A DNA stretch of 11,500 bases from the NCBI GenBank assembly GCA_025464925.1, contig JAODMS010000091.1, positions 1 to 11,500 of the forward strand, in the 5' to 3' direction. Position 1 is the stretch's first letter. Every line of letters starts with the position of its first letter. Below the pieces are notes generated by a model, which saw only the letters and a list, made by a program, of their open reading frames with translations, was not told the DNA's origin and ran no database searches. The stretch is from Arthrobacter sp. (GTDB lineage Bacteria; Actinomycetota; Actinomycetes; Actinomycetales; Micrococcaceae). Below are positions 1 through 6,959 of this stretch, piece after piece. The position numbers and the translations under genes are program-made.

Positions 1-1358
1 TGCAGGCGCTGGAAAAGGAACTGTTGCGGCGGCGCTTCGGTCCGCCGGTGCGGCTCGAGGTCACCAACGACATCAACCCCAACATCCGGGCCCTGCTGAT
101 CCGCGAGCTCGGCGTCGAGGAATCCGAGGTCTACTCCGTCCCGGCCCCGCTGGACCTGCGCGGCCTCTCGGTGATCGCCGGCATCGACCGGTCGGACCTG
201 CACTATCCCAAGCACGTCCCGCACACCTCGCGGTACCTCAACGAATCGGAGACCTCCAAGGCGGCCAACGTCTTTGCGGCCATGCGCCGGAGGGACATCC
301 TCCTGCACCACCCCTACGATTCCTTCTCCACCTCCGTCCAGGCCTTCCTGGAACAGGCCGCCTCGGATCCGAAAGTCCAGGCGATCAAGCAGACCCTGTA
401 CCGGACCTCCGGCGACTCCCCGATCGTCGATGCGCTGATCGACGCCGCCGAAGCCGGCAAGCAGGTCCTGGCGCTCGTGGAAATCAAGGCCCGCTTCGAC
501 GAGCAGGCCAACATCTCCTGGGCCCGGAAGCTGGAGCAGGCAGGCGTCCATGTGGTCTACGGCATCGTGGGCCTCAAAACCCACTGCAAGCTGTCCCTCG
601 TGGTCCGCCAGGAAGTGGACGGGCTGCGCCGCTACAGCCATATCGGCACGGGCAACTACCACCCGCGCACGGCCCGCTACTACGAGGACCTGGGCCTGCT
701 GACCTCCAACGAGCAGGTGGGTGAAGACCTCTCCAAGCTGTTCAACCAGCTCTCCGGGTACGCGCCGAAGTCCACCTTCAAGAGGCTGCTGGTGGCGCCC
801 CGCTCGGTGCGTTCCGGGCTGATCGACAGGATCGAAACGGAGATCCGGAACGCCAGGGCCGGCATCCCCGCCCGCGTCCAGATCAAGGTCAACTCGATAG
901 TCGACGAGGCCCTCATCGACTCCCTCTACCGGGCCTCCCAGGCCGGGGTTCCGGTGGACATCATCGTGCGCGGCATCTGCTCCCTGCGCCCGGGGGTTCC
1001 CGGCCTCAGCGAGAACATCACGGTCCGCTCCGTCCTGGGCCGGTTCCTGGAGCACTCACGGGTGTTTGCCTTCGCCAACGGCGGGGACCCGGTGGTCTAT
1101 ATCGGCTCGGCCGACATGATGCACCGCAACCTGGACCGCCGCGTGGAGGCCCTCGTGCAGCTCAGCAAGGGCGAGGACACAACGTATGTCCTGGACCTGC
1201 TGCGCCGGTACATGGACCCGGAGACGGCCAGCTGGCACCTGGACAGCCAGGGGGAATGGACGCGCCACCACGTCGCGGAAGACGGCGGAAACCTTGAAGA
1301 CATCCAGTCCTGGCTGCTCGCTTCCCGCTCGCGGCAGCGCGCGTCCGGCCTGCGGTAG
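1..1358 (+). CDS. ppk1: Polyphosphate kinase 1, C-terminal part (5' end outside window)
   Basis: PPK1 reversibly transfers the terminal phosphate of ATP to a growing polyphosphate chain. The frame is open from base 3 (QALEKELL...) and stops with TAG at 1356-1358, so about 451 C-terminal residues are visible; the N-terminal domain lies upstream. The TTG at 24 is an internal Leu codon, not the start. Both catalytic phospholipase-D-like domains are present. The HIGTGN motif, with the histidine that is autophosphorylated in E. coli PPK1 (His435), is at 639-656. The second conserved histidine (E. coli His592) is in LEHSRVFAF at about 1047-1073 (His codon 1053-1055), followed by [15 protein letters not shown]. 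Both histidines are intact. The stop lies 5 bases before the Nudix gene, so they are probably cotranscribed. Identification by family motifs is secure; only start and full length are unknown. Confidence 0.96.
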   Translation, partial: QALEKELLRRRFGPPVRLEVTNDINPNIRALLIRELGVEESEVYSVPAPLDLRGLSVIAGIDRSDLHYPKHVPHTSRYLNESETSKAANVFAAMRRRDILLHHPYDSFSTSVQAFLEQAASDPKVQAIKQTLYRTSGDSPIVDALIDAAEAGKQVLALVEIKARFDEQANISWARKLEQAGVHVVYGIVGLKTHCKLSLVVRQEVDGLRRYSHIGTGNYHPRTARYYEDLGLLTSNEQVGEDLSKLFNQLSGYAPKSTFKRLLVAPRSVRSGLIDRIETEIRNARAGIPARVQIKVNSIVDEALIDSLYRASQAGVPVDIIVRGICSLRPGVPGLSENITVRSVLGRFLEHSRVFAFANGGDPVVYIGSADMMHRNLDRRVEALVQLSKGEDTTYVLDLLRRYMDPETASWHLDSQGEWTRHHVAEDGGNLEDIQSWLLASRSRQRASGLR

Positions 1359-1363
1359 GGCGT

Positions 1364-2347
1364 ATGGCATTGAACAGCGATGCACTGGTCGTAGACCAGA
1401 CGGACCACCCGGGCGAAACCATTGCTGTCACTGCGGCCGGTGCACTGCCGTGGCGCATTGACCCGGCCAAAAAGGACCAGCTCGAGGTCCTGCTGATCCA
1501 CCGTCCCCGCTATGACGACTGGTCCTGGCCCAAGGGCAAGATCGATCCCGGCGAGACCGTTCCCGAGTGTGCCGCCCGCGAGGTGGAGGAAGAAATCGGC
1601 CTCAAGGCGCCGCTCGGCATTCCGCTTCCGCCCATCCACTACCACGTGCCCGCCGGGCTGAAGGTGGTCCATTACTGGGCGGTCGACGTCGACGGCGGCG
1701 AGCTCCGTCCGGACGGCAGGGAGGTGGACAGGGTCCTGTGGTGTTCGCCGGAAGAGGCTGCCCGGCTGCTGAGCAATCCCAGCGACATCAGCCCGCTGGA
1801 GCATCTGGTGGCCGCCCATAAACATGGGGAACTGGACACCTGGCCGCTGCTGGTCGTGCGCCACGCCAAGGCCAAACCGCGCTCGTCCTGGTCGAAGGCC
1901 GAAGGGGACCGCCCGCTCGCGGCGACCGGCATGCGCCAGGCGCGGGCAGTCGGCAGGTTGCTGCAGACCTGGCAGCCCTCGCACGTCGTCTCAAGCCCGT
2001 GGCAGAGGTGCGTGGCAACGATCGCGCCGTATGCCAAGGCCGCGGAGGCCAAGGTGAAGCTGCACGAGGCCCTCACCGAGCACCGGCACGCGCGCCACCC
2101 GCAGAAGACGGCCGCCGTCGTCGAATCCCTCTTCGACAAGCAGAAGCCCGTGGTCCTGTGCACGCACCGGCCGGCCCTCCCGACCGTGTTCGCGCAGCTC
2201 GGCAAGCACATGAACTCCCGGCTCCGGGCCCTCCTGCCGTCCACGGACCCTTTTCTGGCGCCGGGCGAGCTCCTCGTGTGCCATGTCGCGCGCGGCAGCA
2301 AGCACAAGGTGGTGGCCGTCGAGCGGTTCCGGCCGTTCGACGACTGA
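1364..2347 (+). CDS. mutT1: MutT1-like Nudix hydrolase with C-terminal histidine phosphatase domain
   Basis: A 327-residue two-domain protein. The Nudix box is complete: G58, E64, then REVEEEIGL at 72-80, matching GX5EX7REUXEEXGU, the metal-binding motif that hydrolyses nucleoside diphosphates linked to another group. From about residue 160 a histidine phosphatase (SixA/phosphoglycerate mutase-like) domain begins: VVRHAKA at 164-170 with the phospho-acceptor His167, SSPWQRC around 210-216, and a second histidine at 268 (CTHRP). This architecture is that of mycobacterial MutT1, which acts on diadenosine polyphosphates and 8-oxo-dGTP/GTP, and in Mycobacterium tuberculosis it also lies beside ppk. 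Here it follows ppk1 by 5 bases with a weak TAGGG before the ATG. The substrate is inferred from the family; a diphosphoinositol-type activity would be an alternative. Confidence 0.9.
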   Translation: MALNSDALVVDQTDHPGETIAVTAAGALPWRIDPAKKDQLEVLLIHRPRYDDWSWPKGKIDPGETVPECAAREVEEEIGLKAPLGIPLPPIHYHVPAGLKVVHYWAVDVDGGELRPDGREVDRVLWCSPEEAARLLSNPSDISPLEHLVAAHKHGELDTWPLLVVRHAKAKPRSSWSKAEGDRPLAATGMRQARAVGRLLQTWQPSHVVSSPWQRCVATIAPYAKAAEAKVKLHEALTEHRHARHPQKTAAVVESLFDKQKPVVLCTHRPALPTVFAQLGKHMNSRLRALLPSTDPFLAPGELLVCHVARGSKHKVVAVERFRPFDD

Positions 2348-2386
2348 CTTCCCTGGCGCGGGGCGTGCGCTCCGGGGAGACCTCAG

Positions 2387-2392
2387 TAGACT
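2387..2392 (+). promoter_or_regulatory. Putative -10 box of a leaderless thyA promoter (TAGACT)
   Basis: TAGACT ends 6 bases before the GTG start of thyA at 2399, so a transcript starting at the usual distance would begin at the start codon. No Shine-Dalgarno-like sequence lies between them and no clear TTGACA-type -35 is visible. The same arrangement recurs at the other unit heads in the window. Confidence 0.7.
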
Positions 2393-2398
2393 GGGACG

Positions 2399-3202
2399 GT
2401 GAGCATTCCAACCCCCTATGAAGACCTGCTGCGCGATGTCCTGGAAAACGGCTCGCACAAATCGGACCGCACCGGGACGGGCACGCTCAGCGTGTTCGGC
2501 CGCCAGCTGCGCTTTGACCTGGGCAAGAGCTTCCCGCTGATCACCACGAAACGCGTCCACTTCAAATCCGTGGCCGTGGAGTTGCTGTGGTTCCTGCGCG
2601 GGGAGACCAACGTGAAGTGGATGCAGGAGCAGGGCGTCACGATCTGGAACGAATGGGCCGACGCCGACGGCGAACTGGGTCCGGTCTACGGCGTCCAGTG
2701 GCGCAGCTGGCCCACCCCGGACGGCGGGCACATCGACCAGATCGCCGAACTGGTGGACAACCTCAAGGCCAACCCGGACTCCCGCCGCCATATCGTCTCG
2801 GCCTGGAACGTGGCCGAGCTCACGGACATGGCGCTCCCTCCGTGCCACGCGTTTTTCCAGTTCTATGTCGCCGACGGCAAACTTTCCTGCCAGCTGTACC
2901 AGCGCTCGGCGGACACGTTCTTGGGCGTGCCGTTCAACATCGCGTCCTACGCCCTGCTGACACGCATGCTGGCCCAGCAGACCGGACTGGAACCGGGCGA
3001 ATTCGTCTGGACCGGCGGCGACGTGCACATCTATGACAACCACATGGACCAGGTCCTCAAGCAGCTGGCCCGCGAACCTTACGACTACCCGCAGCTAAAG
3101 ATCACCCGCAAACCGGACTCCATCTTCGACTACACCCTCGATGACTTCGAGGTGGTCGGATACCAGCACCACCCGACGATTAAGGCCCCGATAGCCGTAT
3201 GA
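2399..3202 (+). CDS. thyA: Thymidylate synthase
   Basis: Converts dUMP and 5,10-methylenetetrahydrofolate to dTMP and dihydrofolate in the cytoplasm. The protein is 267 residues, close to the 264 of E. coli ThyA, and collinear with it. Visible family features are the phosphate-binding Arg24 in RTGTGT, the RR pair at 129-130 in [11 protein letters not shown], the catalytic nucleophile Cys149 in [18 protein letters not shown] at 167-172, the dUMP-binding Asn180 in PFNIAS, and HIY at 210-212. The GTG start is chosen because it gives the canonical N-terminus ([12 protein letters not shown]) and lies 6 bases behind TAGACT. Its stop overlaps the dfrA start in an ATGA junction, so the protein that makes dihydrofolate is translationally coupled to the one that recycles it. 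A ThyA, not flavin-dependent ThyX, enzyme. Confidence 0.98.
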   Translation: MSIPTPYEDLLRDVLENGSHKSDRTGTGTLSVFGRQLRFDLGKSFPLITTKRVHFKSVAVELLWFLRGETNVKWMQEQGVTIWNEWADADGELGPVYGVQWRSWPTPDGGHIDQIAELVDNLKANPDSRRHIVSAWNVAELTDMALPPCHAFFQFYVADGKLSCQLYQRSADTFLGVPFNIASYALLTRMLAQQTGLEPGEFVWTGGDVHIYDNHMDQVLKQLAREPYDYPQLKITRKPDSIFDYTLDDFEVVGYQHHPTIKAPIAV

Positions 3203-3789
3203 GCAACGACGACAGCCAGCAGCAGGACGCATCGCCCTTCACCGAGGAATTAGCCGCCTCCTTCACGGGCCTCGGACTGGTCTGGGCGCAGACCAGCACC
3301 GGAGTCATCGGCAAGGACGGCGGCATGCCGTGGCACCTGCCGGAGGACATGTTGCACTTCACCCGGCTCACCACCGGCCACCCGGTCATCATGGGGCGTA
3401 AGACCTGGGAGTCCTTCCCGGACCGGTACCGGCCCCTGCCCGGCCGGACGAACATCGTCATCACCCGGCAGGAAGGCTGGGGGGAAACACCGGCGGCGGA
3501 AGGCGCCATCGCGGTCAGGTCCCTGGACGATGCCCTGCTGGAGTCCCAGTTCGCGCCCGGCCACGAGACCGTCTGGATCCTCGGCGGCGGCGAGATCTTC
3601 ACACAGTCCATGGACCTCGCCGACGTCGCCGTGGTGACCACGATCGACACCACAGCGGAAGGGGACACCTTCGCACCGGAACTCGGCTACGACTGGACCG
3701 AGGACGGCTCCCTCCCGTCGGACGGCTGGCTGACCGCCGCCAACGGCACCCGCTACCGCATCACCCTGTGGCGCCGGAGCGACGCCTAG
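3199..3789 (+). CDS. dfrA: Dihydrofolate reductase
   Basis: Reduces dihydrofolate to tetrahydrofolate with NADPH, replenishing the folate oxidised by ThyA; target of trimethoprim. The protein is 196 residues. The DHFR fold starts near residue 25 ([21 protein letters not shown]). MPWHLPED at 43-50 carries the active-site acid Asp50 (E. coli Asp27), GRKTWES at 66-72 and GGGEIF at 129-134 are the cofactor motifs, and GDTFAP at 155-160 matches the C-terminal family motif. The start overlaps the thyA stop (ATGA), with no evident ribosome binding site, suggesting translation by re-initiation. About 24 residues precede the fold (rich in Asp, Gln, Ser, Glu) and are unusual for a housekeeping DHFR; a downstream start cannot be formally excluded, but no ATG or GTG falls between them and the domain. 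Confidence 0.96.
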   Translation: MSNDDSQQQDASPFTEELAASFTGLGLVWAQTSTGVIGKDGGMPWHLPEDMLHFTRLTTGHPVIMGRKTWESFPDRYRPLPGRTNIVITRQEGWGETPAAEGAIAVRSLDDALLESQFAPGHETVWILGGGEIFTQSMDLADVAVVTTIDTTAEGDTFAPELGYDWTEDGSLPSDGWLTAANGTRYRITLWRRSDA

Positions 3790-3791
3790 GC

Positions 3792-4019
3792 ATGCTGAAG
3801 AAACCCGAAACCCTCTTTGTCCTCGGCTACATGCTCCTGCCCCTGCTGGCATTGCTCTCCGCGATCGTCGGACTGACCATGATCCTGGGCGGCAACAAAA
3901 TCCTCGGCGCGATCGTGCTCGTCGTAATCACACAGATCTTCACCTTCGGAGCGGTCTTTGCGCTCCGCAGGCGCAAATCAGCCCTCCTGCCAGAGCGCGA
4001 CGGGGACCAGCGCCGCTAG
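3792..4019 (+). CDS. Small two-helix membrane protein, function unknown
   Basis: A 75-residue protein starting MLKKPETLFVLGYMLLPLLA. Two hydrophobic helices are evident at about 8-32 and 36-58, followed by a strongly basic segment (LRRRKS, 58-63) and a charged tail; by the positive-inside rule both ends are probably cytoplasmic. The ATG at 3792 is preferred over an in-frame ATG at 3768 because 3768 lies inside dfrA, and 3792 gives a 2-base gap after the dfrA stop with GGAG at 3776-3779 as a possible, rather distant, ribosome binding site. It is the last gene of the thyA-dfrA unit. I recognise no functional family, and nothing in it suggests a direct part in folate metabolism; co-transcription may be incidental. 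Confidence 0.8.
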   Translation: MLKKPETLFVLGYMLLPLLALLSAIVGLTMILGGNKILGAIVLVVITQIFTFGAVFALRRRKSALLPERDGDQRR

Positions 4020-4022
4020 GCG

Positions 4023-4077
4023 TCCGGGCCGCACAGAGAAACCGGCGCCGTCACCGACTGCGCCCCGCGGGCCCGGA
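4023..4077 (+). terminator. Nested GC-rich inverted repeat, possible end of the thyA operon
   Basis: TCCGGGCC at 4023-4030 is the exact reverse complement of GGCCCGGA at 4070-4077, and inside it GGCGC (4044-4048) pairs with GCGCC (4060-4064). It starts 3 bases after the small-ORF stop and ends 5 bases before the asd -10 box. There is no T-run, so it is at best a weak intrinsic terminator; a chance GC-rich palindrome is quite possible. Confidence 0.3.
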
Positions 4078-4082
4078 AAGTC

Positions 4083-4088
4083 TAAACT
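4083..4088 (+). promoter_or_regulatory. Putative -10 box of a leaderless asd promoter (TAAACT)
   Basis: TAAACT ends 6 bases before the asd ATG at 4095. There is no ribosome-binding-like purine run in the 6 bases between. A -35 element is not convincing. Confidence 0.7.
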
Positions 4089-4094
4089 GGCCCA

Positions 4095-5237
4095 ATGACT
4101 ACAGCAGCTACTCCGTCCGTTGGACTGGTTGGTTGGCGTGGCATGGTCGGTTCCGTCCTGATGCAGCGCATGCAGGACGAGGGCGACTTCGCCAACATCA
4201 ACCCGGTATTTTTCTCCACCTCTAATGCGGGAGGTGCGGCGCCGTCGTTCGGCGGCCCTGCCGCCGGCGATGCCGGAAAGCTTGAGGACGCGTACGACGT
4301 CGATACGCTGGCGAAGCTGCCGATCATCGTCACGGCCCAGGGCGGTGACTACACCAAGCAGGTACACGGCGAGCTGCGCGGCCGCGGCTGGGACGGGCTG
4401 TGGATCGACGCCGCCTCCACGCTGCGCATGAATGAGGACTCGATCATCGTCCTGGATCCGATCAACCGGAATGTCATCGACGCCGGCCTGTCCGGCGGGG
4501 TGAAGGACTTCATCGGCGGCAACTGCACCGTTTCGTGCATGTTGATGGGCCTCGGCGGCCTGTTCAAGAACGGCCTCGTCGAATGGGGCACATCCATGAC
4601 CTACCAGGCCGCCTCCGGCGGCGGCGCCCGCCACATGCGCGAACTGCTGAGCCAGTTCGGCACGCTCAACGCCGAGGTCAGCACCGAGCTGGATGACCCG
4701 GCGTCGGCCATCCTGGACATCGACCGCAAGGTCCTGGCCCACCAGCGTACGGCGATGGACGCGACCCAGTTCGGCGTTCCGCTGGCCGGATCGCTGATTC
4801 CGTGGATCGACGCGGACCTGGGCAACGGCCAGTCCAAGGAAGAATGGAAGGCCGGGGTGGAGACCAACAAGATCCTCGGCACCTCCGGTGAGGACCGCGT
4901 CCTCATGGACGGGCTGTGCGTCCGGATCGGCGCCATGCGCTCGCACTCGCAGGCGCTCACGCTCAAGCTCCGCGAGGACCTCTCCGTCGCCGAGATCGAA
5001 AAGCTCCTGGCCGAGGACAACGAGTGGGCCAAGGTGGTCCCCAACACCAAGGAAGCGTCGATGGCCGACCTCACCCCCGTGGCGGCGTCCGGCACCCTGG
5101 ACATCCCGGTGGGCCGCATCCGGAAGCTTGAGATGGGCCCGCAGTACATCAGCGCGTTCACCGTCGGCGACCAGCTCCTCTGGGGCGCCGCCGAGCCGCT
5201 GCGGCGCATGCTCAACATCGCCACCGGCAACCTCTAG
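4095..5237 (+). CDS. asd: Aspartate-semialdehyde dehydrogenase, E. coli (long) type
   Basis: Reduces 4-aspartyl phosphate with NADPH to aspartate semialdehyde, the branch point to lysine/diaminopimelate, methionine and threonine. The protein is 380 residues and resembles the E. coli enzyme (367 residues) nearly end to end. Residues 10-20 hold the nucleotide-binding loop ([11 protein letters not shown]). The catalytic Cys144 is in GGNCTVS, Gln171 in [13 protein letters not shown], and Arg277 and His284 in [14 protein letters not shown], corresponding to E. coli Cys135, Gln162, Arg267 and His274. The C-terminus ([19 protein letters not shown]) is also E. coli-like. Most actinobacterial Asd proteins I know are shorter and encoded beside lysC; here no lysC is adjacent. 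It appears monocistronic, with its own -10 box, and ends 4 bases from the convergent downstream gene. Confidence 0.96.
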   Translation: MTTAATPSVGLVGWRGMVGSVLMQRMQDEGDFANINPVFFSTSNAGGAAPSFGGPAAGDAGKLEDAYDVDTLAKLPIIVTAQGGDYTKQVHGELRGRGWDGLWIDAASTLRMNEDSIIVLDPINRNVIDAGLSGGVKDFIGGNCTVSCMLMGLGGLFKNGLVEWGTSMTYQAASGGGARHMRELLSQFGTLNAEVSTELDDPASAILDIDRKVLAHQRTAMDATQFGVPLAGSLIPWIDADLGNGQSKEEWKAGVETNKILGTSGEDRVLMDGLCVRIGAMRSHSQALTLKLREDLSVAEIEKLLAEDNEWAKVVPNTKEASMADLTPVAASGTLDIPVGRIRKLEMGPQYISAFTVGDQLLWGAAEPLRRMLNIATGNL

Positions 5238-5241
5238 GGCG

Positions 5242-6351
5242 TCAAACCCCCAGAAACTTCCGGTATTTCGCGGCCTGCAGCTCAAAGGATCTTTGGGCGG
5301 CAGGCCGCAGTCCGTTAACGCTGTCGAACGGCTGGGGAACGACGGCGGTGCCCCGTCCGGCCGCCGGGCCCGTCCAGGTCCCGACCACCTGCCCGCCGGC
5401 CACAATCGTCTTCCTGAACACGCCGTTGCCGCCCGGCACGATCTTGTTCGCGTGCTCCGGCGGCAACACCAGCGACCGGTCGGTGTAGCCCAAAAGGAAC
5501 TCATCGAAACCAGGCAGCGCGAGCACGGAGCGTGCGCCGGGGACTCCGCCGTCGTCGAGCAGGGCCGCGGTCTCCGGGGCAAGCCAGTAGCTGGCGCCCT
5601 CGAACTCCAACTCCACCAGCTGGCCCCTGACCTCGGCCAGTGCCGTCCGGACCTCCGTAAGGGGGATCCCGGCCCACCAGGAGAAGTCACGCTCCGTGGC
5701 GGGGCCGTGGCTGCGCAGGTACCGCAGCAGCCACTCGGCGATGCCCTCTGCGCGGTCCGGGCTCCGCGACACTTTGACCCAGTCGGCAAAGGCGACCACT
5801 AATTGCTGGTTGCCGGCCAGCGGGCCCTGCACCAGCCATCCGCGCTGGCACAGGATCCCCAGCAGGTGGATGCCCCGCTGGCCGGCCGTGGACTGGCCAG
5901 CCCCTTCGAAGGCCTCGAACAGCTCCGCCCTGCTGGCGGCTCCGCCGTTGGAGACCAGCTGCAGCCCGGCCTCAGCAGCAGCGTCGACGTCCGCCGCGGA
6001 AATTTCGAGCTCCCGGTGGCGCCCCGCCATGCCCCGGATCAGGCGGTCGGCGGTAATGTCGAGAATCCATTTCAAGTCCTCGGGAGCCAGCAGGTGCAGG
6101 GTGCCCCGCATCGGCCAGGAACGGATGATCTCGCCCCGGTCCAGCGCGTTCCGGACGTCGCCCACGCGGGAGCCTGGGACCCGCTGCCCGACCGCCCACA
6201 GGGCGGCCGGCAGGTCCTGGGCCTGCATTGCCGTCATCCACCGGACTGCCTCGGCCACCTTCCCCGGACCCGGTCCCGTGAGTCCCTGGGAGGCCAGCCG
6301 GAGCCGGCCCATGGTCCCGCGGCTGAGCCGGGCGCGCACTCCTGCTGTCAT
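5242..6351 (-). CDS. AlkZ-like winged-helix DNA glycosylase candidate (HTH_42 family)
   Basis: A 369-residue protein of the winged-helix DNA-binding family (HTH_42) that includes Streptomyces AlkZ and E. coli YcaQ/AlkX. These are DNA glycosylases that remove alkylated bases and unhook interstrand crosslinks. Visible family marks are MTAMQAQDLPAALWAVGQR at about 39-57, in which Gln43 and Gln45 form the QxQ motif of the AlkZ-like branch (YcaQ-like members have QxD), IIRSWPMRGTLHLL at 75-88, and a C-terminal GFDEFLLGYTDRS (281-293) followed by VFRKTIVAGGQVVGTW. The start ATG at 6351 sits 6 bases after TACGAT on the minus strand. It is divergent from the membrane protein at 6427 and convergent with asd. 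The glycosylase activity is inferred from family motifs; no antibiotic cluster is adjacent, so a general alkylation-repair role is more likely than self-resistance. Confidence 0.85.
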   Translation of the reverse strand: MTAGVRARLSRGTMGRLRLASQGLTGPGPGKVAEAVRWMTAMQAQDLPAALWAVGQRVPGSRVGDVRNALDRGEIIRSWPMRGTLHLLAPEDLKWILDITADRLIRGMAGRHRELEISAADVDAAAEAGLQLVSNGGAASRAELFEAFEGAGQSTAGQRGIHLLGILCQRGWLVQGPLAGNQQLVVAFADWVKVSRSPDRAEGIAEWLLRYLRSHGPATERDFSWWAGIPLTEVRTALAEVRGQLVELEFEGASYWLAPETAALLDDGGVPGARSVLALPGFDEFLLGYTDRSLVLPPEHANKIVPGGNGVFRKTIVAGGQVVGTWTGPAAGRGTAVVPQPFDSVNGLRPAAQRSFELQAAKYRKFLGV

Positions 6352-6357
6352 GGAATT

Positions 6358-6363
6358 ATCGTA
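6358..6363 (-). promoter_or_regulatory. Putative -10 box of leaderless AlkZ-like gene (TACGAT)
   Basis: On the minus strand TACGAT ends 6 bases before the ATG at 6351. An overlapping GATAAT is an alternative but would leave only 3 bases before the start. Confidence 0.6.
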
Positions 6364-6414
6364 GGACCGCAGCCTCCGCCCGCCCGTTCCCAGCCGCCTT
6401 TCAGCAGGACTACC

Positions 6415-6420
6415 TACCCT
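6415..6420 (+). promoter_or_regulatory. Putative -10 box of leaderless promoter (TACCCT)
   Basis: TACCCT ends 6 bases before the ATG at 6427. Together with the minus-strand box at 6358-6363 it makes a compact divergent promoter region of 75 bases between the two start codons. Confidence 0.55.
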
Positions 6421-6426
6421 TGATGG

Positions 6427-6918
6427 ATGACCATGAGTGAGATATGGCCGCGGTTGCGGCCCCTGTGCCGGAGGCTCGCCCTGCTGGGGTGGGCGTCCAG
6501 CGCGGCCGGAATGGCTGCCGGGCTGGCCGTCGCGATTGCCAGCGGGACCCGCATCTCCCCCATGATGAGCATCATGCAGCTGACGGCCGCCGTGTGTATG
6601 GCCGTGTCCGTGACCGCTTTCGTCACCGCAGCCGCGCTGCAGCCACGCACCGCCGCCGGGCCCGCGGCGCCGCCCGGGGACGCCGGGCGGCGCCTTGAGT
6701 CCGCTCCGGAGCTTCCCGCCACGGTGCAAAGCCTCCTGTTGGGTTCCCTGGCCCTGCTCGCCGGGGCCGTCGCCTTTGCCTGCGCCGGCCTGGTGCTCCG
6801 GAGCGGCCCCAGCGCCCAGTCCGTGGCGTTCTGCCAGGTCTTTTTGTTGGGCGCCGCGGCGTCCGGCTTCACGTTCATGTTGTTCAGCAAGGTTTCCGCG
6901 GGCGGCCGCCGGAGCTGA
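6427..6918 (+). CDS. Four-helix integral membrane protein, function unknown
   Basis: A 163-residue protein with four hydrophobic stretches at about 17-39, 47-70, 102-124 and 132-154. A hydrophilic, Pro/Ala/Arg-rich loop (about 71-100) separates the two helix pairs. Basic residues at 9-16 and at the C-terminus (GGRRS) suggest both ends are cytoplasmic. I recognise no catalytic or transport motif. The ATG at 6427 is chosen over the one at 6433 because it falls 6 bases after TACCCT, like other unit heads here; the ATG at 6423 is out of frame. It is divergent from the AlkZ-like gene and convergent with murB, so it appears monocistronic. The frame has good high-G+C codon bias but the product call is limited to membrane protein. 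Confidence 0.75.
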   Translation: MTMSEIWPRLRPLCRRLALLGWASSAAGMAAGLAVAIASGTRISPMMSIMQLTAAVCMAVSVTAFVTAAALQPRTAAGPAAPPGDAGRRLESAPELPATVQSLLLGSLALLAGAVAFACAGLVLRSGPSAQSVAFCQVFLLGAAASGFTFMLFSKVSAGGRRS

Positions 6919-6959
6919 GCCCGGCCCGGACGCCACCGCGGCTTACGGAAACACCGCTT

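Noticed and set aside
2350..2378. Imperfect hairpin (GCGC 2356-2359 with GCGC 2367-2370, flanked by CCC/GGG) between the Nudix gene and thyA
   Set aside because: It needs mismatches or a bulge, has no T-run and is typical of chance pairing in GC-rich DNA; I do not call a terminator.
3978..5789. Long minus-strand open frame opposite asd
   Set aside because: Shadow of asd and of the AlkZ-like gene in another frame; the plus-strand frame matches E. coli Asd throughout.
6352..6936. Upstream extension of the AlkZ-like frame beyond 6351
   Set aside because: The extension is low-complexity Gly/Arg/His/Gln sequence antisense to the 6427-6918 membrane gene; the family start fits ATG 6351 with its -10 box.
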